This document shows, piece after piece, positions 38,350-48,116 of a DNA stretch of 64,000 nt. Below the pieces are notes generated by a model. It did not search any database. It saw nothing but the letters and a program-made list of their open reading frames with translations, and was not told the DNA's origin. The position numbers and the translations under genes were made by a program. Source of the DNA: Agelaius tricolor (taxonomy: Eukaryota; Chordata; Aves; Passeriformes; Icteridae); NCBI GenBank assembly GCA_023055355.1, contig JALJCS010000001.1:110252881-110316880 (forward strand), written 5' to 3'. How positions within the stretch are numbered: the stretch's first letter is position 1; the number at the start of each line of letters is the position of its first letter.

Positions 38350-38505
38350 GACGAAAGATGGCCTTGTGGTTACAATCCTGGCCTGCAATTCAAGAAATCT
38401 GGGTTCAATTTCCAGCTCTGCCACTTACTTCCTGCGTGACCTTGGGCAAGTTGGATAATCTGAGTGTGCCTCAGTTCATGGGCACGGTAATAATATTGCC
38501 TTTGT
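38350..38505 (+). mobile_element. Ancient tRNA-derived SINE of MIR/CORE type, head and core
   Basis: The tRNA-like head carries a box A-like TGGCCTTGTGG (38359-38369) and a box B-like GGTTCAATTTC (38402-38412) at tRNA-type spacing. It is followed by the MIR-style GCTCTGCCACTTACTTCC, TGACCTTGGGCAAGTT (38437-38452), GTGCCTCAGTT (38465-38475) and a TAATAATATTGCC remnant. The order and wording match the MIR family shared by amniotes. The L2-like 3' tail is missing or unreadable. Old RNA polymerase III promoter elements are recognisable but box B has drifted; activity is unlikely. Confidence 0.85.
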
Positions 38506-40523
38506 CTCTTTCTGCCTGGAGCATGAATGCCCCCCGTGTTTGTTTGCACAGCCCTGACACGGCTGGGACCTGGGCTTGGCACAGCCCTCTTGCTCCACTG
38601 TAATGGCAACAATCATAGCAGCCGTGTTTTCTCTCAGGATTGTGTGCTGGAAGGATGGAGTGGGTGGTGTGAGGGGGTTTCTTTTAGGGTCTTCAGTGGG
38701 TGCAATCAAAAGGAAGGAGCTTCATTGCTTTCGCTGTGGGACCATGCACATGCTGAACATGAGAACCCAGCAGAGGCTGCTGAACACCAGTCTCTTGTAA
38801 CAGCTCCTTGAAGGGTGCAATAGGTTTTAAGAGACAAGTGGAGTCTATAAAATCCTACAAAATAATATGGAGCTACAAAATAATACAGAGCTGTGTGTTG
38901 CAAGGGCAGCTGTCATTTCAGCCCCATCTCATGGAGGGTCACTATTGTCCTCTCTGCACCCGAGCAAGTCTCACTGTGTCCAGAATAAAATAGTCCGGGT
39001 GTTTTACTTCCCAGGGTAAACAAGTTAAAAACATTGGGGCCTAATATGTCTGTTAGCTTGGAATATCTTATCCAGATGTGACTGGTTAAACTCTGTGGTG
39101 CCAAATTATGAGATTAGTGTCATGGATTTAGATCAGTGGCTGATTAGTCTAAGAATAACTTCAGTTTCTGAGCTCCGTCTTGGTTACCTGAGTTTTTGGA
39201 ATAAGTGTCAGGGATCTGGAAATAACCTTAAAATAACAAATAAAAATCTCACTTAAAGAAAACATGTGCTGTGTCCTGACAATCTGTCATCTGTCTAGCC
39301 TGTGTCGTTAGGAAAATCACTTTTCTTGTGAAGGAGAGGAAGGAGACCAGTCAAAATCCCTGTGTAAAGAAAAGGAGCTGAACAAAATTGAGTAGCTCCT
39401 GTGAGCTACTGTGGGCACACACTGCTACAAAATAAGGCCAAGACTGTGAAAATTTCAGCATATGAAGAAGACTTGATTTTTTTGGGATTGGATTCTCAGC
39501 ACCATGTGCAGAGGAAGGCAAGGTGGATAACCCAAACAAGAAGGTTTGTGACACAAAGGCCTGATGGACAGCTTTTAACAAAATGGCTTTTCATTGTGAA
39601 CACAATTATGCATACTTAACCTCCCTCTTCCATCCTGTTTCTGTGGATAGATGAAAGCTGACTTTGGTCTGCTGAATGTCATTTTGGAGTCTGGTTAGAG
39701 GGTACCCACCACTCATGGAGGCCTGGGAAGATGAACAGCTTGGCCTGGGCTTTAAAAATTGTTGCAGTAACCACTTTCTATAGTCATACAGAGAAAGCTG
39801 TGAGAGGTCTTGGGCAGCCCTTGCCCCCAGACTGTGGCTGGTGTAAGGCTTCACTTGAGCCTCCACAAAGACTTTTGACTTAACACGGACAGGGTACTGT
39901 TCATAAGATCTTTCCAAACATTTTTCAGCATTTCAATTCACAACATTTCCTTCCCCTCCAAAATGTCTTTCCAAGATTTTTTCAGACATTCAGGAAAAAT
40001 ATTTTTGCCTCACTGAAAAGCTTTTGAAAATTTTTTTTTGGTTAAATATAACCTGGAACATATTGTCAATGCACATATATCCTGCTCCACTTCATTTAGA
40101 AGGGAAATTCCCATATTTTTTATTAAGTATACAAATTTCAAACCAAAATATCTGCTACTAAAATTTGCCACTATTTTGAAGAGCAGAAATACAACATAAT
40201 CTTACAAGCTTTCAGCCTTTCCATCTTTATAGAAAAATTTTATATCCACCAATCTTCTGGTTACTGCACAGATATAAATACAATATAATTTATACCCAAA
40301 TAACTTTACAGTGGACTATTATGTCAAATGTATACCTCTCCCTGTTATGTATGAAAAAGAAGGGATTGCTTGTATGAGATAAAGATGAAAAGACTTTGAT
40401 AGTGCATTGAAGGTCCTTTTTTCCTCTTCAGTCCTACTTTCTCTTAACAGTCTTGTGGGGAGAGACAAGGTAAAAAGTAATTCGCAAAACTCTCAAGAGA
40501 TGTGTTGATTTTTAGCTTTCCAG

Positions 40524-40571
40524 CATCTTGTTAAATCTCCATCCTATTTAGGATGGAGATTTAACAAGATG
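40524..40571. repeat. Perfect 23-bp hairpin with 2-base loop
   Basis: The arm 40524-40546 is the exact reverse complement of 40549-40571; the inner edge is ATCCTA-TT-TAGGAT. It is mixed-composition sequence (contains GTTAAATCTCC / GGAGATTTAAC), not a simple repeat, and no flanking direct repeat is visible. A template-switch origin fits best. Confidence 0.97.
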
Positions 40572-40661
40572 AATTTAGGGCAAATTTTGGGAGGAAATTC
40601 TCAAAATTAGGAATTAAATGCTTGGCTACTCATTCACTGCTCTTTCAAGGAAATTACTTTT

Positions 40662-40759
40662 AGGATTATTCACGTATGTAGTTTTTGCTAATTTACATGT
40701 CCAAACCTTCAGGATTGTACCTATGTGTAATTTTTACTTATTTCCATGTCCAAACTTTT
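40662..40759. repeat. Diverged tandem duplication, 49-base unit x 2
   Basis: Unit 1 (40662-40710) and unit 2 (40711-40759) both begin AGGATT, share TGTA and a TTTTT core, and both contain ACATGTCCAAAC or CCATGTCCAAAC near their ends. Aligned without gaps by eye about 37 of 49 positions agree. It lies 90 bases downstream of the 40524-40571 hairpin. Confidence 0.8.
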
Positions 40760-42680
40760 TGCAAACTCATTAAACTTTAGTTCTTTCACAGGTATGGAAA
40801 AAATATCATGCTTAGGAATTCTTCTTAATAACATTAACTTTGTAACTCATGCAGTTTTGGGACTTAGAAAGTTTCTTCACCTGAGGTTTTTGTTTATTAT
40901 TCCAAATTTACTGCCAGAAACTTGACACTTACTCTAGAAACATTTGTCCAAGATGGGTTCCAGAGATTAAAGACTGAATTTACTTGAGTAGTGTGAATTT
41001 AAGACTATGAACAACTTTTTCTATTAAATACTTACTTGCAAGTTCAATTTGTGCTCATGGACTTGATTTCCAGCAGGAGTAAATTAAAAAAAAAAAAAAA
41101 AAAAAGGGTTCATTAAGTAATACAGAAAGAAGGAAGGAAGCATGGTATAATCTTAATTTCTGTGCTAAGAGACACAAGTTTAATCTCCGTCACAGTCTTC
41201 ACAACAACTCTGAAATTGTATCGTATTGGTATGAAAATTTGGTGAAATCCAGATTATCAGTGGTTGTTCATAATTGTGGTTTTTAATGAGGAAGAGGGGA
41301 AAGGCAGCAGCAGTTCTGGGGTACAGGCACCATAACATATAGTTTTAAAGTAGAAAATTACTTATTTAATGTTAGATGGTTCCAAAGTAGATGTGTGGAG
41401 TTGAGCTAGCAATGCATAGGCTCTTGGGAAGTCAGTAACACTGGAAATATATTTTTAAGACAACTTTTCTAGATGCCCACTTTGAGATGAGAATCACACG
41501 AAGTCATGTCCTTTTGTTAAATAGCACTGAAGTCACTGAGCTGGTTAAAAAATATTCAGATAAATTTTCCTTTCAGAAAATTGCAAAATTCTGCTATGAA
41601 TATTGACATGATCCTTGATATAGAAAATGTGAAGGAACAGAAAATAAAAATACAGTGGGGAGATGATTAATATAGAGATAAGTGTGGGTAGAGCTGTTTA
41701 TAACTGAGACTCTGTTCATACATAGATGAGCAGAAATTAAAATGAAAAATGAATGACAGAAGCTCCGTGCTTTGATTGAGCTGATGTAATTAGAGGGCAG
41801 AAGGAAAAATGGCATTGCAGAGAAGGGATTTGCTGTGTGGAAATCCTGACATTTGATCTCCTTTTTTAAGGAGATGCCCAGGCTGTGTTGGCATGGACAC
41901 CCTGTTTCCCTTGTCTGCCTAAATCCCACTTCTGCCTCCAACGTGATGGATGATTTGATTTTGGAAGTAGCAGTCTTAAAAATGTAAAATTTTTCAAAAC
42001 TCTTTTCTGTATGTTTTTTGGGCCATCTGTTTTGGTCCACATTCAAGATGGAAGGACCCAAAGCAAACAAAAGTGATTTTGTTCACCTCCTTATTTTGGT
42101 CTCACTTCACTTACAGATACCAGCCCTGGCCAATAATGATCCTTTGTGTCCTGTATGCACACAGTCTATTATCATTATTGCTATAAAAAAAATCATAAAA
42201 AAAATTCTCCCAGAGCAAGAGTATTTGTCCAACTTCCCTTCCAGCAGCTCAAAATCCTCTCCAGCCCTGGAGTAAGAAAGAATTATGTCTGGAATATTTC
42301 ACTCCAGCTTTGAGAGAACAACTCTATGTATTCCTCAGTGTGTGAGCACTGGATGAATGGCAACAGCAGTTCAAACTGTTTATTCCTTTCTTAGCAATAA
42401 TGTTTAGGTTCATGAAAGCCTTCCAAGATATATAGAATTCCTCATGCTGAGTAAGGGCTCCTTCACTTATTGCTGCTGCTACACAGTATGGACCATTCTT
42501 ATTATACCTCCCTCCCCATTCATACCACTATAGTTAGGGGACCTTCAATGTTGTCATTATAAGCCCCTTATTTTTCAGGGTGTATAATTCAGCTGTAAAA
42601 AATTTGCCCTGGGCTGAAACTTGGCACATGAAGGCCAGAGAGAGGATTTTTGTGTTGATTATTTTTTTAAACCAAGTTTA

Positions 42681-42730
42681 TAAAATAAAATAAAATAAAA
42701 TAAAATAAAATAAAATAAAATAAAATAAAA
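42681..42730. repeat. (TAAAA)10 pentanucleotide array
   Basis: Ten uninterrupted TAAAA units. The repeated LFYFI in the minus-strand frame at 42659-42967 is a product of this array. Confidence 0.98.
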
Positions 42731-43460
42731 TCCTTTCACCCATATTATGTTGTAAAAAGTGCAGGAAAAAATAGAAGTTAGTGGTTTCAGATGCTTTTTT
42801 TTCAGGCCTCTCCTGTGTAACTCAAAGCCAGCTTTGTTTTTTAAACTGAAATTTTCCAGGCTATTAGTCCATAATATGAATTTGTGCCTTTCAGGTTTCT
42901 CTTTAAACACAGGCACACACGAAAAGAAGAGCTGAGTTATTTCAATAAGGAATGGGGGCTGCTGCAATTTAGTTTATGTGCTTTTTTTTTTTTTAATTTT
43001 TTTTTATTGCTCCACTGAAAAAATTTTAAGGTGGGACTGGGATTCCCTAGAGGTGGTTTTTCCAAGACTCAAGAAATTTAACCTTCAGGTCTCTTGGAAG
43101 CCAGTCCATTGTCTTGGCCACTAATCCTGTTCCTGAGGCGGGTTGGATGATATTTGATGTAAATATGGGTTGGCAAAGCTGTGAAAGTGAAGGTTTCAAG
43201 CCTGTTGACTCTTGAGGAAACTGTGGCCTGGAATTCAGACCCTGTATTAAATCACAAGTTAAAATGCACTTTTAACATGGGTACATGGAGCATCTCTGGT
43301 TGGTTACTGGTTGCAAAACCTCTGCAGGGTGACAGACATCCTCATGGATGGCTGGGGCTGGATTAGCAATGGAGAAAGGCTACTCAGAGGCAAAATTGCT
43401 GCAAAACAATCCATACCTGTGCAGGGTCAATTCCACATATTCTTAAATGTTCAGTTTCCC

Positions 43461-43519
43461 CTTCTATATCTTAGGAACCTTCTTTTCTCAAGGAAAAGAA
43501 GATTCCTAAGATATAGAAG
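43461..43519. repeat. 27-bp hairpin, one mismatch, 5-base loop
   Basis: Arm 43461-43487 pairs with 43493-43519; 26 of 27 pairs are Watson-Crick, the exception being C43478 opposite A43502. The loop is TCAAG. Stem sequence includes TATATCTTAGGAA / TTCCTAAGATATA. Transcripts across it would fold tightly, but the short loop and lack of a longer imperfect stem argue against a typical microRNA precursor. Confidence 0.97.
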
Positions 43520-43700
43520 TCCTGGTGACAGTTGGTTTTATTTCACTAAAAGCAAAACAAAAAAGAGTTCTGGCTTTCTTTCAATTTTTAAAAAATACAT
43601 GGATTTCTCAAAGAAAAATGTAGACTGGCTCCTTAATTTTAATTTTTATTTTATTTTTACATTAAAATTCTATCTTTGTGGTGAGCTCTAGGCTTTAAAA

Positions 43701-43724
43701 CACTAATAATAATTATTATTAGTG
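43701..43724. repeat. 24-base perfect palindrome, no spacer
   Basis: Bases 43701-43712 (CACTAATAATAA) and 43713-43724 are exact reverse complements with no centre. It is ATT-based, so microsatellite-like slippage may have contributed, but the CACT/AGTG ends are not simple sequence. Confidence 0.97.
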
Positions 43725-43935
43725 AAGCCTTTTGAAAAATTATCTGTATGAGGAAAAAAAAAAAAAGTAAAATGGACTCCATACTTCAAGATAAAGGTTT
43801 GAAATGATGCAGTACTCCAGGAAACCCCACCAGATTTTCTTCCAAGTGGCAAAGTGTCTGTCAGGGAGTGAATGAGGGGATGTTTATCAAGGTGAAACAC
43901 TTGAGGTACTGTAAGGAGTGAGGCAAAATGGCAAA

Positions 43936-44200
43936 CACCCCATCACTGCCAGGGCCACCACTAAAACATGTCCCTAAGCACCATGTCCACTCATTTATTG
44001 AACACTTCCAGGGATGGTACTTCCATCACTTCCCTGGGCAATGTTCCAATGCCTGACCACCCCTTCAGTAAAGAATTTTTTTCTATATCTAATTTAAACC
44101 TCTCCTGGCAGAACTTGAGGCTGCTTCCCCTTGTTATCCAGAAGAAGAGACCAATCCCCACATTGCTACAGCCTTCTTTCAGGTCATTAAAATTGCCCTC
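43936..44200 (-). mobile_element. CR1 LINE, 3'-tail-less internal piece
   Basis: CATCACTGCCAGGGCCACCA, AACATGTCCCTAAGCACCAT, AACACTTCCAGGGATGGTAC, CTTCCCTGGGCAATGTTCC, TCTATATCTAATTTAAACC and AGAAGAGACCAATCCCCAC follow the reverse-complemented CR1 3' UTR order. The terminal ATTCTATG tail and the first ~60 bases are missing, so this copy is truncated at both ends. Confidence 0.93.
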
Positions 44201-46089
44201 TTTTTCTCCAATAAAGAAAGGCAACTCTCTCCACTATCAGTAGCTCTGAGATCAGGATGCAGGATGAACCATCACTTCTTTTTGTCACAGCTGGAGGAAC
44301 TCAGGTGACCTTCTCAGAGGCCCAAAGTAGGAAATGGCAGGGATTGATAGATGTAATATCTTTTATTTGTGTGTTCATGTGTGTGTGTAGGGGGGGTGGT
44401 GAGGAATTGGTCTCTCTTGCCTTTCAACATGTTGCAATCCCCCAGCCAGGCCCTCGTGGCTCCCATCAAAGCCCACAGTTCCGTATGTTACCACAAATTT
44501 TGGGTTTGCAAGCCAGACATGACTGTGAAATTCCACAGGGTGGAAGGTGGTTATCCTTCACCCTCATCTCACCTGGTGGCATGGTCTGCACATGGGGCTT
44601 TCTGTTCATGCTGGGTGGCCACAGGAGGAGAAATCTGGACACACCAGCCCTGCGATTTTTCAGGGTGGAATTTTAACATTCCTGGAGTAAAAATTTGCTT
44701 GCTTTTATTTCTTTTAGCCAATTAACAGTGGCTCCAGGCAGGGTATGGAGGAGGGGTTTTGTTTGGGCTTTTTTTTTTTTTTTTTTTTTGAGGGGGGAAG
44801 TGTGTTTTTGGGGTTTTTTTTCCCTTGGTTAATTCCATGCTCCTACTGGGGGCTCGTAGGCAGGGAATACCACACACAGAGGCACGGGCTCCTCCTCACA
44901 CCCCGTGTCGCAGCCACCATTCCTGCAGACAGGGAAGGCAAAATGAAGCTGCCTGGAAAGCCTGTCATCACTGCTGCTAAACCAGCTGGGAGCCATCCTG
45001 CTGAGCAGGGGAAGAGCCACCCCTGGCAGGGTGGGAGCCCAGCCCCAGCTCCAGCCTGTCCTCGCAGGGAAGCAGAACCTGGAGGCCTTTCCTGGTGTGT
45101 GACGGCGCTCAGAACCCAAGCCATAACAGCAGCACTTTGAAAACAGAAAAGAAACCAAAGTGTCTAATATTGGGTCAAGCCAACGCCTATAAATCAACGT
45201 CTGTGAATTTATAAACTGTTCGTAAATTTAAGTGCTTTTTGGAGAGCTGTTTGTTATTATGTCAGGGCTGGGAAAGGGGAGATGAGGGAAAGTACTTATA
45301 TTCACTCACTGTCTCCTGCTCCAGACTTGCTCCTACATTGTCTGAGCAGGGAGAAGGATCAGAAGATTTTGGGCATGGGGAGGAGCTAAAAGGATGCTGC
45401 TGTTGTTCCCCAGAAGCACTTGGTGCAAGATGAGCAGAAAGGATGAACCAGACGGAAACCACAATTACGCCTTTCAAATTCCCCATCTGCCTTTTCTCTG
45501 GTTAAACCCTCCACCAGCTAACAGAGCTTTAAAACAGCCAGAGAGACTTTTGGCAGGAGGGCCTCAGCCATTACCTCCCCTTTCTGTCCCCTGGAGCCTC
45601 CAGGAGGGAGCAGAGGCACAAAATCATCTCAGCAGCTCTGCAGCCCCTTTGGCCCCACTCTCAGAGGTGTGGTGACAGTCCTCTGGTTCTTCCTGTATAA
45701 AATGATGTGGTCAAGGGGAACAAGATGCCACCACTGTGGTTGGGAATTGATAACCAACTTTCTAGGGAGAAAAAAAAGAAAAAAAAAAAAGTCTTTTCAG
45801 TTTCACTCTACCCTTGTCTGAAGTGTTTTCTGAGGTTCCACTATATTTGGAAAACTTTTCCTCCCACCTCTATTCATTTTTGTTCCTTTCACCACCTGTT
45901 GTGTCCATAGCCAGGATAGGGCTCAAAAGTGTCCTGAAAGGAGTTGTCCCAGCCTGGTGGGAAGCAGGAAGTATTGGAAGGCCTAAGAGGGTGTGAAAAG
46001 TTTTGGAGGTTGTATTCACAAAATAAGATATTGTTCTGGTACAGTGCTGCTCATTGAAGTATCTCAACACTTTGCACACATGAATGACT
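44201..46089. other. Unassigned sequence with a possible conserved block
   Basis: T21 at 44769-44789 flanked by G-rich sequence, then a region at 44820-45250 that keeps CpGs and ends in an AT-rich motif cluster (CCTATAAATCAACG, TTTATAAACTG, CGTAAATTTAAG) at 45186-45233. An A-rich tract lies at 45770-45790. The overlapping 131-aa and 122-aa frames here cross the T tract or oppose each other and are not supported as genes. Confidence 0.5.
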
Positions 46090-46212
46090 TAAGCTTTATA
46101 AAACACCTGTAGAGAAATGGTATCCTCCATTTTATGAGTGATAAAATGGAAGTACTGAGGGAGCTGTGGGCAGATTTCAAACCTGAATGCTGCCAGTTAA
46201 GCTCCTGAATCC
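46090..46212 (-). mobile_element. Ancient MIR-type SINE
   Basis: On the plus strand, TATCCTCCATTTTATGAGTG, then AAATGGAAGTACTGAGGGAG corresponds to the reverse-complemented MIR core (the 'cccattttacagatgagg...gaggcacagagag' order). It is followed by GGGCAGATTTCAAACCTGAA and CAGTTAAGCTCCTGAATCC, which fit the box B and tRNA-like head. The copy is diverged. A local 10-bp hairpin (46126-46135 with 46141-46150) has arisen in the core. Confidence 0.6.
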
Positions 46213-46321
46213 AAAACAAGGCATTAAAATAAGCATTCACAATCTATCAAGTCAAGCTGATGTGAAGGGAATGGATCTGTGCTTAGCCAAATCCAAACTT
46301 CTTGCTGAACAATCTATCTTT

Positions 46322-46385
46322 TATAAATATAATATAATTAATATAATATTATATATGTGTGTAAAGAATTATTATAAAATATATG
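46322..46385. repeat. AT-rich low-complexity tract
   Basis: Nearly pure A/T with TAATATAATATTATATATG patterning, immediately before two CR1 copies. It gives TATA-like strings by composition only. Confidence 0.85.
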
Positions 46386-46481
46386 CTCTAGCATGACCTT
46401 GCTTGAGCAAGGCGGTTGGATAAGGTGACCCCCTGTGGTGCCTCTCAACCCCACCCATTCTGTTATTCTGTAATTGTATAA
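46383..46481 (+). mobile_element. CR1 LINE 3' terminus, about 100 bp
   Basis: TGCTCTAGCATGACCTTGCT, TGAGCAAGGCGGTTGGATAA, CTCTCAACCCCACCCATTCT and TATTCTGTAATTGTAT. It has the same 3' block as 13376-13706 and is strongly 5'-truncated. A second, longer CR1 copy of another subfamily follows in the same orientation after about 25 AT-rich bases. Confidence 0.93.
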
Positions 46482-46505
46482 CCTATATTATTGATATATT
46501 GATCT

Positions 46506-47284
46506 GACCAGGCTGGAGAGATGGAGTGACAGCAGCAGTATGAAGTTCAGTGAGGCCAAGTGCTGTGTCCTGCAGTGCTGCAGGCTGGGACAGAGTGGCT
46601 GGAAAGTGCCCAGTGGAAAAGGACCTGGGGGTGCTGGTGGCAGCAGCTGAACATGACCCAGGTGTGCCCAGGTGGCCAAGGTGACACCTGGGCTGTACCA
46701 GGAACAGTGTGGCCAGCAGGGCCAGGGCAGTGGCTGTCCCCTGTGCTGGGCACTGCTGAGGCCACACTTCAAATCCAGGGCTCAGTTCTGGGCCCCTCAG
46801 TTCCGGACATTGAGGGGCTGGAGCGTGTGCAGGGAAGGGAACGGAGCTGGGGAAGGCTCTGGAGCACAGGCCTGAGGAGGAGCAGCTGAGGGAGCTGGGA
46901 AAGGGGCTCAGCCTGGAGAAAAGGAGATTCAGGGGGGACCTTCTGGCTCTGCAAAACTCCCTGACAGGAGGAGACAGACAGGTGGGGGTCAGGCTCTGCT
47001 CCCAGGGAACAAGGACAGGACAAGAAGATGTAACCTCAAGCTGCACCAGGGGAGGGTCAGGCTGGACATAGAAAGAACTTCATGGAAAGGGTTGTTAACA
47101 ATAAGCCCATTCAAATGGGCTGCCCAGGGAAGGGGTGGAGTCACCATCCCTAGAAATGGCCAAGCAATGACTGGACATGGCACTCTGTGCTCTGCTCTAT
47201 TTGGCACAGCAGTGTTCAGTAAAAGGCTGGACTTAATGATCTTGGAGGTCTTTTCCAACCTAAATTATTCTGTGATTCCATGAC
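46506..47284 (+). mobile_element. CR1 LINE, ORF2 end and 3' UTR, longest copy here
   Basis: Sense copy of about 780 bases. It begins in the C-terminal part of ORF2 (CTGGAGAGATGGAGTGACAG, AGGCCAAGTGCTGTGTCCTG, GACCTGGGGGTGCTGGTGG, CAGTTCTGGGCCCCTCAGTT) and passes through the ORF2 stop region and 3' UTR (GGGCTCAGCCTGGAGAAAAG, AAATGGGCTGCCCAGGGAAG). It ends GGTCTTTTCCAACCTAAATT and ATTCTGTGATTCCATGAC. Only the segment downstream of the reverse transcriptase is present and the frame is broken. The 187-aa minus-strand frame at 46483-47046 is its antisense shadow. Confidence 0.95.
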
Positions 47285-48116
47285 TATACAAATCAGTGGA
47301 GACAAGCACTAGATACCAAGCATTTGAATTCTAGTAGACAGGTGTGTGTTTGAAGTTTCTCTAAACCATGTTAACCTCTATTCACATGGTTTAGAGAACC
47401 TCTGAAATAAAAATTCCCTTGGAATCTCACCTTGCTTCTGAACTGTGCAGAAATACCTGGGAAGAAGCATTTTCCTGGGAGCCCAGAGCTCAAGGTCAGG
47501 CATGGTAGATTAAAATGTGTTTTCTGAAGACTGAGGGAAGTTAATCAAAATATTTTAAGAGCTTTAAAAAATGGGATTGCCATCGTTTAAGTAGTTCTGG
47601 GCAAAGATTTGTAGTTAGTTATGTATTTCACTTGAACATAACTTGAGTTGAAGATGCTCATTTCTATATTTCATGTCCTGAATTGACTTCCATGGCTTCT
47701 GAGGTACTCCAAAACATAACAATTTTTCCTGCTCATGCATGTTGCAGCATAACTTGTCATGGCCTGTTTGCCAGTGTTTACATGTTTTTATGTTATAATG
47801 ACTGTGTGATCTGGTGAATTTGATTTTTTTCATTTTTGCAGCACACATTGTTAGCCTCTCTTAGAAAATTATCTTTCTCCATGTGAAAGGACAAATCCAT
47901 TTCAAGGTTTTAAACACTTTACTGGACCAGCTCTAATAATTTTGGACATTTGAGTGTTTGAAGTGCCCTCAAAAGAGCCTGTCCTTACTCATGGGGAGGT
48001 TTGTGAGCATCTAGAGACAGCTCATCATGGGGAAGAGGTATTTTGTGGAATACACCTACTTTCATCTGCCTGTAATTCACTAGTGAGTTAGTGATCCATT
48101 ATATATATATGTAATC
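47285..48116. other. Unassigned sequence with one hairpin
   Basis: Contains the 15-bp inverted repeat 47357-47398. Otherwise AT-leaning and featureless, with a short TA run at 48101-48111 immediately before the next CR1 tail. Confidence 0.55.
47357..47398. repeat. 15-bp perfect inverted repeat, 12-base loop
   Basis: TTCTCTAAACCATGT (47357-47371) and ACATGGTTTAGAGAA (47384-47398) are exact reverse complements. Lies 73 bases downstream of the end of the 46506-47284 CR1 copy. Confidence 0.96.

Larger units (their letters stand above)
38506..43935. other. Unassigned sequence with fold-backs and a tandem duplication
   Basis: Holds a 23-bp hairpin at 40524-40571, a diverged 49-base tandem pair at 40662-40759, A20 at 41086-41105, (TAAAA)10 at 42681-42730, a 27-bp hairpin at 43461-43519 and a 24-base palindrome at 43701-43724. 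T runs sit near 42982-43007. Near 41139-41230 a very degraded tRNA-like or SINE-like stretch is possible. The 158-aa minus frame at 41594-42070 shows no domain. No coding support. Confidence 0.5.

Noticed and set aside
38359..38412. A functional tRNA gene
   Set aside because: Box A and box B are present, but the rest does not fold as a cloverleaf and continues into a MIR core; it is a SINE head.
41139..41230. Another tRNA-like SINE head
   Set aside because: TTTAATCTCCG resembles box B weakly and no core follows; below my threshold for a call.
43461..43519. microRNA precursor
   Set aside because: Stem is nearly perfect and too short with a 5-base loop; no flanking imperfect lower stem is visible. 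Small-RNA data could overturn this.
46483..47046. 187-aa minus frame, cysteine/proline/serine-rich
   Set aside because: It is antisense to the 46506-47284 CR1 copy; the GC-rich repeat lacks stops by composition.
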